Source of the DNA: Mesorhizobium comanense
Lineage (GTDB): Bacteria; Pseudomonadota; Alphaproteobacteria; Rhizobiales; Rhizobiaceae
DNA: 64,000 nt
NCBI RefSeq assembly: GCF_005503535.1
Contig: NZ_SCNN01000027.1
Location: forward strand, 1 to 64,000
Reading direction: 5' to 3'
Part shown: positions 18,155 to 27,589 of the stretch, piece after piece
Position numbering within the stretch: the stretch's first letter is position 1
Layout of the letters: every line of letters begins with the position of its first letter
The notes under the pieces: generated by a model
Told to the model about the DNA's origin: nothing
Database searches by the model: none
Seen by the model: only the letters and a program-made list of their open reading frames with translations
Position numbers and translations under genes: made by a program

Positions 18155-18454
18155 TCATGAGGCAGCGGTCCGGGCATCCTGGCCGCGCTCCTTCGCGACC
18201 TCCGTTGTGCCGGCGTCCTGCGTCACGCTGCTTCCGGCGTTCCTGAGTTTGGCGCGGGTGTCTTCCAGATCGAGCTCTTTCTCGGCCTCCCGCATGGCGT
18301 CGTCGAACTGCCTGCGGAAATCGCCGACGTACCGGTTGACCGTCTTCATCGTGGCGCCGAGCGAGCGCATGACGTTCGGAAGCTCCCCCGGTCCGAAGAC
18401 GACCATCGCCACCACGAAGATCACGACGAGATGATCCCAGCCAAGTCCGAACAT
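18155..18454 (-). CDS. TatA/TatB-like twin-arginine translocase subunit
   Basis: A 99-residue protein: a short N-terminus MFGLGWDHLVV, one membrane helix, the hinge FGPGELP, then an amphipathic helix MRSLGATMKTVNRYVGDFRR and a charged tail. The FGP hinge favours TatB over TatA. It is shorter than typical rhizobial TatB and has no tatA or tatC beside it, so it may be an orphan paralogue. ATG 18454 (third codon of the longest frame) has GGGA at a good distance. Confidence 0.65.
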   Translation of the reverse strand: MFGLGWDHLVVIFVVAMVVFGPGELPNVMRSLGATMKTVNRYVGDFRRQFDDAMREAEKELDLEDTRAKLRNAGSSVTQDAGTTEVAKERGQDARTAAS

Positions 18455-18671
18455 AGCCATATCCCAAGGCGCCTCTATGGCACCGTGACAACGCCCGCCC
18501 GATCACCTCGATCGGCGGTGCGAGATGTCAGATCATAGCGCCGCGCCCGCGCCGATCCAGCACGCCATGGGGCGATGCCGTTCACAGTTTCTTCAATTGG
18601 GGTCCATGGCAGGCCACGCAGGGCACTTTCGATGGCCGGAAAGCCCGCTCGAGAGTGCTCCTGGCCTACTC

Positions 18672-19745
18672 CTAGTCCGCGTCCGCCATCATCTGCCGGC
18701 CGCCGCCGCCGGCCCAGGCGCGCCATTGCCGCTCGTCGCCATGGAAGACGTTGAGGTCGATGCGGCCAGTCACGCCATGGGACAGGCCGGAGCCCGAATA
18801 TTGCCAGAACAGCCATTTGCGGCCGGGATAGACCTTTGACGGGTGCTGCGCCACGGCGCGCAGCCAGAACGGATAGTCGGGGAAAGCCCCCTGCAGATTG
18901 TCGCGATAGAAATCAGGCGCGGTGTAGATGATCGGACGCTGGCCATAGTGACGCTCCAGCTTGTCCATGAACACCTGCATCTTCTCCAGCACCTTTTCGC
19001 GCGAAGGCCGCCGCTTGCAGGAGGAGTCGCCGTTCCACTCGACATCGATCACCGGCGGCAGCGCGCCGTCGACCTTCGGCACGTTGCGGATGAACCAGTC
19101 GGCCTGTTCGCTGGCAACCCGGCACCAGTAGAAGAAATGATAGGCGCCGCGCTTCAGGCCGGCCGCATCGGCGCCCCGCCAGTTCTTCATGAACATCGGA
19201 TCGAGATGGTCGCCGCCATCGGTGGCCTTGATGTAGGCGAAGTTGGCGCCCTGGGCGCGCAGCTTTTCCCAGTTCACATTGCCCTGCCAGCGCGACACGT
19301 CGACACCGTGCACGGCAAGGTGGCGCGGCGAGGAGCGGCCGAAATTGATCGGCTTGGCATCACGGAAGCCGTTGCGCGTCACCGGCCCCGCGAGCATTGC
19401 GGGGGCCGCCCGCGACAGGAGTTTCGGCGGCGACACCAGAGCGACCGGTTCGACCGGCGGATCGACGTTGTCGGGCAGGTCAGGCGCTGGAAATGCTACC
19501 GTCTCCTCCTCCGCGAGGCCGAAGGGCCGCACAGGCTCGCCGGCGGGCGCTGCCATCGCCGGCTTGCGCGCATTGCCGGCCTTGGCCACTGGCGCCGATG
19601 CGATCGGCGCACTGGGACGCACCACCGAACTGGTGGTCTCGTTCGAGGGCTTCTGGACGTCGAGCGCGTCCATGCCGGATGTAGACGAGCAGCCGGCAAG
19701 GCAAAGCGACGCGAACACGAAACTGACGATGCCTGATGACCGCAT
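18672..19745 (-). CDS. GH25 muramidase-like lipoprotein
   Basis: A 357-residue precursor with lipobox LAGC near residue 18, a proline/alanine-rich linker to about residue 140, and a glycoside hydrolase 25 domain. Key elements are HGVDVSRWQGNVNWEKL, FAYIKATDGG, and VIDVEWNG with the catalytic acids. GH25 enzymes cut N-acetylmuramyl-beta-1,4-GlcNAc bonds. As a lipoprotein it would act on the cell's own peptidoglycan. Divergent from the DUF1402 gene. Confidence 0.88.
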   Translation of the reverse strand: MRSSGIVSFVFASLCLAGCSSTSGMDALDVQKPSNETTSSVVRPSAPIASAPVAKAGNARKPAMAAPAGEPVRPFGLAEEETVAFPAPDLPDNVDPPVEPVALVSPPKLLSRAAPAMLAGPVTRNGFRDAKPINFGRSSPRHLAVHGVDVSRWQGNVNWEKLRAQGANFAYIKATDGGDHLDPMFMKNWRGADAAGLKRGAYHFFYWCRVASEQADWFIRNVPKVDGALPPVIDVEWNGDSSCKRRPSREKVLEKMQVFMDKLERHYGQRPIIYTAPDFYRDNLQGAFPDYPFWLRAVAQHPSKVYPGRKWLFWQYSGSGLSHGVTGRIDLNVFHGDERQWRAWAGGGGRQMMADAD

Positions 19746-19980
19746 CTGGACCTGTACTCAGAACACAACAGACCGAGGGCGACGGCCGACGGACAACCAG
19801 ACGAGTTATGAACGAGAAATTACCAATAAAGTTTGAATCAAGTTTTTTACCATAGCTGTGGCCCATTTCAGACATTCGCCGCCAAGGGTCCGTACAGCCT
19901 TGACAGCGCCACGATGTGCCTGTTGAGAACGGTATGCGGCGCTTTTGCCGACAGGTTCAGCAATTGCAAAAAGGCGCCCG

Positions 19981-20946
19981 ATGATTGCATTGCAGCGACT
20001 TCTTCCGGTCATCCTGCTCATGGCCTTGGGCGGCGCGGCTCTTACGCCGACGGCTCATGCCAGCGGGCTGGTCGTCGTTCCTCCCGGCAATCGCTCCGAA
20101 ACGCAACCCACCATTCCGGACGCGTCGGCGACGCGGACCCGTGCGTTCAAGACCACCTATGAGGAAAAATACCAGAAGATCGTCGCGCTCCTGAAGCGCG
20201 AGAAGAAGCTCGTAACGCATATCAAGCAGGTCGCCGCGGCCTATGACATCGACCCCATCCACATCATCGGCGCGCTGGTTGGCGAGCATACCTACAATGT
20301 GACAGCCGTCGGCTCGGTGCAGACCTATTACGTCAAGGCGCTGTCCTATTCCGGCCTCGACTTCGCCTTCCGCTACAAGGGCGTGCCGGTGCAGACCTTC
20401 GTCCAGCGGCCTGAATTCGCCGCCTGCGCGCAGGCGAAGGACAGTGCCGCCTTGTGGAGTTGCCGCGACCGGGTGTGGATCGAGCATTTCCGGGGCAAGA
20501 CGGTCGACGGCGTCACCTATGACGCGATGACCTTCCAGCAGGCATTCTTCCAACCCTTCTTCGCCGGCCAGACATTCGGCCTCGGCCAGATCAGTCCGCT
20601 GACTGCGCTCGAAGTCACCGATATGGTCAACAGGGTGAGCGGCTTCGACAAGCTCTCGCCGGATCATCCGCAGGCGATCTATCGCGACGTCATGGATCCT
20701 GACCGCAGCATCGTCTACATCGCCGCCATCGTGCGCGACTCGATCGACGCCTACAAGGAACAGGGCTTCGACATATCGGGCAATCCGGGCATCACGGCCA
20801 CGCTCTACAATGTCGGGCAGCCAAGGCTGCGCGCGGCGGCGCTCGCCAGCGGCAAGGGCCACAAGCTGCCTGTCGAGAACTATTATGGCTGGCTCGTCAA
20901 CGACAAGCTCGACGAGCTCAGGAGCCTGCTCGACAACGGCAGCTGA
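19981..20946 (+). CDS. DUF1402 exported protein, transglycosylase-like
   Basis: A 321-residue secreted protein of the rhizobial DUF1402 family. The signal peptide ends around AHASG. The segments IHIIGALVGEHTYN, FGLGQISPLTALEV and TLYNVGQPRLRAAAL recall the E, GQ and N-x-G motifs of lytic transglycosylases, so a murein role is possible, but this is inference. ATG 19981 follows AAAAAGG. It is 26 bases from the DedA gene and likely in one operon with it. Confidence 0.8.
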   Translation: MIALQRLLPVILLMALGGAALTPTAHASGLVVVPPGNRSETQPTIPDASATRTRAFKTTYEEKYQKIVALLKREKKLVTHIKQVAAAYDIDPIHIIGALVGEHTYNVTAVGSVQTYYVKALSYSGLDFAFRYKGVPVQTFVQRPEFAACAQAKDSAALWSCRDRVWIEHFRGKTVDGVTYDAMTFQQAFFQPFFAGQTFGLGQISPLTALEVTDMVNRVSGFDKLSPDHPQAIYRDVMDPDRSIVYIAAIVRDSIDAYKEQGFDISGNPGITATLYNVGQPRLRAAALASGKGHKLPVENYYGWLVNDKLDELRSLLDNGS

Positions 20947-20972
20947 GAAACGCTTTTTATCAAGGGGCTTGC

Positions 20973-21614
20973 GTGCAGTCGTTCATCGACCAGAGCGTTT
21001 GTTTCATCGAAAACCATCAGGCCTGGGCCGGGCTCGTGGTCGGATTGCTGGCGTTCGGCGAGTCGCTCGTGCTCGTCGGCATCCTGTTGCCCGGTACGAC
21101 GGTGCTGGTGATCGTCGGCGGTCTCGTCGGCGCAGGCATCATCGACCCCCTGCCCGTCCTCCTGGCGGCGATGATCGGAGCCGCCCTTGGCGATACCGTC
21201 TCCTATTTTCTCGGCAAATGGCTGGGACGTGGCGTTGTCCATAAATGGCCGCTCAACCGCTACCGCCGCGAGGTCGCCAGGGCCCGCCTGTTCTTCCACC
21301 GCTATGGCTTCGCGGCGGTTTTCGTCGGCCGCTTCTTTGGCCCGGTGCGCGCCACCGTGCCGTTGGTCGCGGGCATGATGGGCATGAACCGGCGCCGCTT
21401 CCAGATCGCCAACATCCTGTCGGCGATCATATGGGCGCCGGCCGTGCTGTCGCCGGGATGGCTGGTCGCCAAGGGGGCCGACAGCCTGCCCGAACTCGAT
21501 GCGACCAGTCTGTTCGGCATGGCGGCGATCGCACTCCTGGCGGCAATCATCGTCGCGGTGGTCGTCATCAGGCTGCGTGGCGGCAAGCGCGAACCAGCCG
21601 ATCCCAGAGCATGA
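20973..21614 (+). CDS. DedA-family membrane protein
   Basis: A 213-residue inner-membrane protein. It has ESLVLVGILLPGTTVLVIVG (E and G-x2-LPG), GDTVSYFLGKWLGR, and the arginine-containing FVGRFFGPVRATVPLVAG. DedA proteins are proposed to flip lipid carriers, including C55-P recycling in some lineages. The start is GTG 20973 with AAGGGG. UppP is encoded 2.5 kb away. Confidence 0.88.
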   Translation: MQSFIDQSVCFIENHQAWAGLVVGLLAFGESLVLVGILLPGTTVLVIVGGLVGAGIIDPLPVLLAAMIGAALGDTVSYFLGKWLGRGVVHKWPLNRYRREVARARLFFHRYGFAAVFVGRFFGPVRATVPLVAGMMGMNRRRFQIANILSAIIWAPAVLSPGWLVAKGADSLPELDATSLFGMAAIALLAAIIVAVVVIRLRGGKREPADPRA

Positions 21615-21630
21615 TTGAGAGGCGGCTTCA

Positions 21631-21657
21631 GATCTCAGGTCGATTCGACTTGAGATC
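21631..21657. repeat. 13-bp palindromic hairpin between convergent genes
   Basis: GATCTCAGGTCGA and TCGACTTGAGATC form a 13-bp stem (one G-T pair) with a single-base loop, midway between the stop codons of two convergent genes. It can terminate both ways. The near-perfect palindrome also looks like a dispersed rhizobial intergenic repeat. Confidence 0.5.
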
Positions 21658-21665
21658 ATCCGGCT

Positions 21666-22451
21666 CTACCGCCTGAAGACCCCGATCATCGGCCCCAGAT
21701 TCCAATAATCGTCGTTGCGATTGATGGCAGGCGCGAGCAGGCTCGAGATCGAACCGTCAAGAAACAGCGCATTGTCGCAGCCGAGCGCGTCACGGAACAG
21801 GCGCGCGAAGGCGTGGAACGTCACGGTGCCGTTCGAGATCGCGAAGACAGCGACGCCGTCCTTGCGAACACCGACACCGTCACGGGTCTTGCGCGACGTG
21901 CTGTCGGCCTGGAATTTCGGATGCAGTTCGCCATCGATGACAAGCATCGGCCCGGACTGCGTCGCATAGTCGGTCGACGGCCGCTTCCTGACGAAATCCC
22001 TGGTCGCCCGAACCGCGGCCTTGCCGCCGCCGATGTAGAAGATGCCATTCGGCTGCAGCGAAAAATTGCCGCTTCCCGATCCCGTCTTCACCCCGGCCAT
22101 TTCCACGCCACGCTCGACATAGAGACCCACCGGCCGGAGGTCCGGATGATACATCCCGGCATTGGTGGCAAACAGCAAGGTGCGTCCCGCGGCGCGCTGC
22201 GCATTGTCGAGATTGTGCAGCGATTGGTAGGGCTTTCCGGCCGGATCCTTCCAGAACAGTTCTATCGAATAGCGCCTCGGATCGACCTCGCAGACGAAAT
22301 AGCTGGCCGTCTCGAAGACAAAGTCCCGGCATGGCGGAACCGACGCCAGCCATTGGCCTGATGCCACGATCGCGGCGACCGCATGCGGCAGCCCGGCCTT
22401 GGCCAGGGCCAGCAGCAGGGACGCCGAGTTGAGAAGTGTCAGAAAATCCAT
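21666..22451 (-). CDS. phosphodiester glycosidase (NAGPA/DUF2233) protein
   Basis: A 261-residue protein with an N-terminal hydrophobic segment (residues 3-35) and the NAGPA-type domain. The domain shows TLLFATNAGMYHPDLRPVGLYVE, NGIFYIG, YATQSGPMLVIDGELH, FAISNGTVTFHAFARLFRD and FLDGSISSLLAP. The family cleaves sugar phosphodiester linkages, in bacteria possibly on wall or capsule polymers. Convergent with the DedA gene. Confidence 0.82.
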   Translation of the reverse strand: MDFLTLLNSASLLLALAKAGLPHAVAAIVASGQWLASVPPCRDFVFETASYFVCEVDPRRYSIELFWKDPAGKPYQSLHNLDNAQRAAGRTLLFATNAGMYHPDLRPVGLYVERGVEMAGVKTGSGSGNFSLQPNGIFYIGGGKAAVRATRDFVRKRPSTDYATQSGPMLVIDGELHPKFQADSTSRKTRDGVGVRKDGVAVFAISNGTVTFHAFARLFRDALGCDNALFLDGSISSLLAPAINRNDDYWNLGPMIGVFRR

Positions 22452-22570
22452 GCGCCTGCCGGTTCACCATCTCCAATGAGCCGCCGTGAATAGCATCGCG
22501 GGGGGCCATGTTGGAAGATTGGTCTGGAGCGCAGACGGGTTTTGCACCCGGCCAGCCGCTGCGGGCAAGA

Positions 22571-23197
22571 CTATTTCACAGAGCTGACCAGTTGTTCGTC
22601 GCCGCCGAGGATGGAGACCCAGTGGCCTGTGTTGTCGCTCGCCTGTCTTTTCAGATACCGGTACGGCGTCTGGTTCCAGAGACGGACCTTGTCGACGAGA
22701 TTGTCGAGGATGAAGTCGCCCTTGTCCGTCCGCACAGTAAGCACGGCGTGGCCTTCTCCATCCGGCTTGCGAACCACCGTCATCAGGAGATTGGCGATGG
22801 CAATGCCCATGCCGTTCAGCTCACGCCGCTTTTCCAGCGCGTAATCCTCGCAGTCGCCGAAGCCATTGTCCGGGTAGGCCCACCATTCGTCCTTGCCGTA
22901 ATTGTCAAGGTCGCTCATCGGCTTGACGCGGGTGTTCACCGACAGATTCACCGCTGAAATCTCGTGCAGCAGCTTGCTGGTCAGATGTTCCGGCACGCTG
23001 TTGGGCGAGCGGATAGAGCATTCGGCGACGTGGATCTTGCAGAAATCATAGTGACCGATCGGCTGGGACGTCGAGCCGCCGACAACCATGGAAGCAGGCG
23101 CGGCATGAGCGAAACCCGCCGCTACACAGAAGGCTGACAAGGCGACAGCCAGCCCCAGCCCCTTCGCCTTTCGGCGCCAACCCATCGAGGATGCCAT
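22571..23197 (-). CDS. bacterial transglutaminase-like cysteine proteinase (BTLCP)
   Basis: A 208-residue secreted protein. The signal peptide ends near AHA. The catalytic triad is visible: Cys in GFGDCEDYALEKR, His in GEGHAVLTVRTD, and Asp in FILDNLVDKV. BTLCP (DUF920) relatives such as LapG cleave surface adhesins in response to cyclic di-GMP. No lapD or adhesin is nearby, so that role is only possible. Confidence 0.85.
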   Translation of the reverse strand: MASSMGWRRKAKGLGLAVALSAFCVAAGFAHAAPASMVVGGSTSQPIGHYDFCKIHVAECSIRSPNSVPEHLTSKLLHEISAVNLSVNTRVKPMSDLDNYGKDEWWAYPDNGFGDCEDYALEKRRELNGMGIAIANLLMTVVRKPDGEGHAVLTVRTDKGDFILDNLVDKVRLWNQTPYRYLKRQASDNTGHWVSILGGDEQLVSSVK

Positions 23198-23403
23198 GCG
23201 GCCCCGCCCCTTCTGTATTTTGTTAACAGAATGTTAAGGGCGGATATCGACGCGTGTCAATGAAAGCGCACGATCACATCTTGCGGGATCGAATCAGGCA
23301 TCCCTCGGGTTGCAACCGTGCAACACAGGAACGCCGCGCCTCAGCCCGGATCGCGTCGAAACGGCCTGCCCCGCCTCAAGTCCTGCTTGCGTCCTGATAT
23401 GCC

Positions 23404-24276
23404 TCAGGCAAGCCATCCCATCGCCACGCCCAGCAGCAGGACGACCCCAAGCAGCCCACGATAGATGACGAATGGCCAGGCGGAGAAGCGCTCCAGCACC
23501 CGCATCAGGCCCCAGATCGCAAAGAAGGCGGAAATTGAAGCAACGACCAGCCCGACGGCAAGAACCGACCATCCGTGGCCATCGAGATGGACCTTGTGCA
23601 GTTCCCACAATTCCTTGAGGCCGGCGAGCGCGATCGCCGGCAGGCCGAGCAGGAACGAAAAGCGGGCCGCCTCCTCCCGCTTGAAGCCGAGGCCCAGCGC
23701 CGCCGTTAGGGTCGAGCCCGACCGGGAGACACCAGGTATCAGCGCGCCGACCTGCGCGAGACCGACAAGGAGCGCATCGGCGGGCGACGCCTGGGCCATG
23801 GTGAGACGGTGGCGGGCGAAAATCTCAGCCAGCGCCAGCAGGATCGCCATGACGATGCAGGACCAGCCGATCACGCTCAAACTGCGCAGCGGCGAATTGC
23901 ACGCGTTGAGAACGCCCGACAGCGCCAGGCCGGCAATGATGATCGGAATCGTCGCCACCACGATCCAGAAAGCCATCCGGAAATGCCGGTCGGCGAAATC
24001 ACGCCGCGTGAGGGCCCCGAGCGACCCGAACAGCAGATCCCTGACATCCCCCCAGAAATAACTGACTACGGCGGCGAGCGCGGCAAGCTGCATGGCGGCG
24101 GAAAAGGCGGAACCTGGGTCCTGCCAGCCGAGCACCGCCGGCACGATGCGCATGTGGGCGGTCGAGGAAATCGGCAGCAGTTCGGTGATGCCTTGCACAA
24201 GACCGAGGAACGCGACCTTGGCATAGCCGAGGCCGACGAAACCCGTATCCACGCCCTGGGTGCAGATGTCAGCCAT
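23404..24276 (-). CDS. uppP: undecaprenyl-diphosphatase
   Basis: A 290-residue polytopic enzyme that dephosphorylates C55-PP for reuse in peptidoglycan and polysaccharide synthesis and gives bacitracin tolerance. It has GLVQGITELLPISSTAHMRI with the catalytic glutamates and PISS loop, and PGVSRSGSTLTAALGLGFKREEAARFSFLL with the second-site arginine and serine. Length is normal. This is UppP, not the SbmA-type BacA of rhizobia. Confidence 0.94.
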   Translation of the reverse strand: MADICTQGVDTGFVGLGYAKVAFLGLVQGITELLPISSTAHMRIVPAVLGWQDPGSAFSAAMQLAALAAVVSYFWGDVRDLLFGSLGALTRRDFADRHFRMAFWIVVATIPIIIAGLALSGVLNACNSPLRSLSVIGWSCIVMAILLALAEIFARHRLTMAQASPADALLVGLAQVGALIPGVSRSGSTLTAALGLGFKREEAARFSFLLGLPAIALAGLKELWELHKVHLDGHGWSVLAVGLVVASISAFFAIWGLMRVLERFSAWPFVIYRGLLGVVLLLGVAMGWLA

Positions 24277-24459
24277 GTCGGGTTCCGTGTGTGAGAGATC
24301 GGCTTGCTGGGATCAGACCATTGTTGGCCTATCGCGGGCAAGCCTTACCGTCATGGATGGGATAATCAATTTACGGATTTGTAAGCTGATGCGGCCTTGA
24401 GCACACACCTCAAACCGGCCATCTCGCCGGTTTGCATTCGCGCCGGGCAAGCCCCGAGA

Positions 24460-24657
24460 CTATGGGCAAAGCCAGAGTTTCTGGCACGTGCGCGCAATCA
24501 CATGGGCGGGGGGAACGGCAGGCTCCTCGACGGAAGGACGCCTCGCCCGTTCGAGCAGCAAGCGGACCTGTTCGGGGTGCACGCGATCGCGCTCCATCAC
24601 AAGCAGAACCATCGGATCGCTCAAAAGCTCGTCCAGGGTGCTGATGGTGTCGTTCAT
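24460..24657 (-). CDS. small conserved hypothetical protein
   Basis: A 65-residue protein starting MNDTISTLDELLSDPMVLLV and continuing as a charged helix VHPEQVRLLLERARRP. GAGGAG lies 8 bases before ATG 24657, so I favour a real gene over the longer frame. The composition suggests a short helical hairpin. No function is recognised. Confidence 0.55.
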   Translation of the reverse strand: MNDTISTLDELLSDPMVLLVMERDRVHPEQVRLLLERARRPSVEEPAVPPAHVIARTCQKLWLCP

Positions 24658-24806
24658 CCGTCGTCTCCTCGAATGCCGGCCCGCGCAGCATAGATAGGAA
24701 GACAATAATGGCTCGCCAATGACGCTTTGCCGGCTATCGCGTGTCGATTTGGATTAATTTTTTGTCATGGTCACGCTCCCCGTTCCCCGCGCGAGGAACG
24801 GCAGGC

Positions 24807-25205
24807 CTAGGCTGCCGGTGGCCCGGCCTCATATTGCGGCAAGCCGTCATCGAGCATCACCCATGGCTGCTTCGAGGCGGTGAAAATATGCATTTGCGGC
24901 CGAAACAGCGAAGGGTCGTCGAGCGACCCGGTGGTGATGCCCATGATGCCGGCGGCATCGCGACGCGAAAACATGGTCGTGCCGCAGCTTGGGCAAAAGC
25001 CGCGTTTGAGATCCGGCGAAGTGTTGACGATCGCCCATTGCCCCTCGATCGACACATCCTCGATGCGAAACAGCACACGAGCATTGAATGCGGCACCGAT
25101 CGCCTTCTGACAAAGGCGGCAATGGCAGATCCGTTCGTTGACCGGATCGACATCCGCGCGATAGCGCACCGCTCCGCACAGGCATCCGCCTTCATATTTT
25201 GCCAT
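24807..25205 (-). CDS. GFA-family (formaldehyde-activating-like) zinc protein
   Basis: A 132-residue protein with the three zinc-binding cysteine clusters of the Gfa/CENP-V fold: GGCLCGAVRY, CHCRLCQKAIGAAF, and GFCPSCGTTMFSR. The family name comes from glutathione-dependent formaldehyde activation, which is disputed for most members. The start at MAKYEGG (25205) is favoured over longer frames because it aligns with the conserved N-terminus. Confidence 0.85.
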   Translation of the reverse strand: MAKYEGGCLCGAVRYRADVDPVNERICHCRLCQKAIGAAFNARVLFRIEDVSIEGQWAIVNTSPDLKRGFCPSCGTTMFSRRDAAGIMGITTGSLDDPSLFRPQMHIFTASKQPWVMLDDGLPQYEAGPPAA

Positions 25206-25557
25206 CGCCCGTTTCCAATCGTGGAGAGAGTGGACGCGCAAGCTAACGGCGCGACCGATTGGGTCAATTGAAAAGCGTTGATGCAACGTCATCGATAATC
25301 GTGATGGGCTTGGACCATGACACAAGACATCGAGACCATCGGCATTGCAGATCTGCTCGCGCCGCCCGCGACCGCACAGATGCCAGGATCATGGCCGCCG
25401 CCTCGGGCATCGGCTTCCGGAATGGAGCGAGTTCGCCGCGGTCTATGGAAGGCCGTCGGCCTGCTCGCCCTGGCCGAAGCGATTTCCGGCCGGCCCGACG
25501 GGGAATCGGCTATCGTTGGTTGCGACATGAAGGTCGGGGTTAGCGCGGAGCGTGCCG
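25206..25557. other. gap with one doubtful short ORF
   Basis: A plus-strand frame 25317-25577 (86 codons) starts MTQDIETIGIADLLAPPATA and overlaps the start of the alcohol dehydrogenase gene. The first 20 residues look protein-like and the rest resembles noise. It may be the remnant of a gene with later frameshifts. No domain is recognised. Confidence 0.3.
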
Positions 25558-26598
<1,041 letters not shown>

Positions 26599-26621
26599 GC
26601 GAGACGGTCCCGGCCATTCGC

Positions 26622-27485
26622 CTACCGGGCAAACTTCTTCGCGCCGAACACGCACGCCACCACGCCGAGCGTGACGATCACCATCAGCGGGCTGACCTGC
26701 TCATGCAGCAGGCTCGCCGCCAGCGCCAGGCCGAAGAAAGGCTGCAGCAGCTGCAACTGGCCGACCGCCGCAATGCCGCCCTGCGCCAGGCCGCGATACC
26801 AGAAGACAAAGCCGATAAGCATGCTGAACAGCGAGACATAGGCGAGCCCGATCCAGGCGTGGGAGCCGACGGCGGCAAACGATGGCGGCAGCGTCACAAA
26901 TGTCAGCACCAGCATGATCGGAAGCGACAGCGTCAACGCCCAGCAGATCACCTGCCAGCCGCCAAGCCTGCGCGACAGCGCGGCTCCTTCAGCGTAGCCC
27001 AGCCCGCAAACGATGATGGCGCCGAGCATCAGGCTGTCGCCGACCGGTGAGGCCGTCACGCCTTGCATGAGCGCAAAGCCCGCGACCAGCGCGCTGCCGA
27101 CACAGGAAAACAGCCAGAACGCCGGTCGAGGACGTTCACCACCGCGCAGCACACCGAAGATCGCGGTCGCCAGCGGCAGCAGGCCGACGAAGATGATCGA
27201 GTGCGCGGAGGTGACGTGCTTCAGTGCCAGCGCCGTCAGCAAGGGAAAGCCGACCACCACGCCAAGGGCGACGATCACCAGCGACAACAGATCGCCGCGT
27301 TCCGGACGTTTCTGCCTGAACAAGAGCAGCATCGCCAGGCCAAGCAATCCGGCAATCGCGGCCCGGGCCGATGTCACGAAGGTCGGGTCAAAATCCATCA
27401 CCGCCACGCGTGTTGCCGGCAGCGAGCCGCTGAAGATCAGCACGCCGATGAATCCGTTCGTCCAACCGCTCGCGGTCTTGTCCAT
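26622..27485 (-). CDS. EamA/DMT-superfamily exporter
   Basis: A 287-residue protein with ten hydrophobic helices in two EamA repeats (GFIGVLIFSGSLPATRVAV and later FVFWYRGLAQGGIAAVGQLQ). Such carriers export amino acids or other small metabolites. ATG 27485 has GGAG six bases upstream. The gene is divergent from a MocR regulator with a palindrome between them, so it is the likely target of that regulator. Confidence 0.85.
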   Translation of the reverse strand: MDKTASGWTNGFIGVLIFSGSLPATRVAVMDFDPTFVTSARAAIAGLLGLAMLLLFRQKRPERGDLLSLVIVALGVVVGFPLLTALALKHVTSAHSIIFVGLLPLATAIFGVLRGGERPRPAFWLFSCVGSALVAGFALMQGVTASPVGDSLMLGAIIVCGLGYAEGAALSRRLGGWQVICWALTLSLPIMLVLTFVTLPPSFAAVGSHAWIGLAYVSLFSMLIGFVFWYRGLAQGGIAAVGQLQLLQPFFGLALAASLLHEQVSPLMVIVTLGVVACVFGAKKFAR

Positions 27486-27548
27486 TGCAGGCTCCAATCT
27501 TTCGCCCTCTATCGCGTGACAGATGTGGCGCAGCCAGAGACAATGCGG

Positions 27549-27568
27549 TACAATTTTGCAAAACTGTA
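27549..27568. promoter_or_regulatory. palindromic operator between exporter and MocR gene
   Basis: TACAATTTTGCAAAACTGTA is a 20-bp palindrome with one mismatched pair (positions 5/16) and a perfect TTTTGCAAAA core. It lies 21 bases before the preferred MocR start and 63 bases before the exporter start. The TGTA/TACA ends fit GntR/MocR half-sites. Confidence 0.6.
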
Positions 27569-27589
27569 ATGGTCATGAGAGCAGTACAG

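Noticed and set aside
23404..24276. symbiotic BacA (peptide importer)
   Set aside because: The motifs are those of undecaprenyl-diphosphatase UppP; the shared name BacA is a coincidence.
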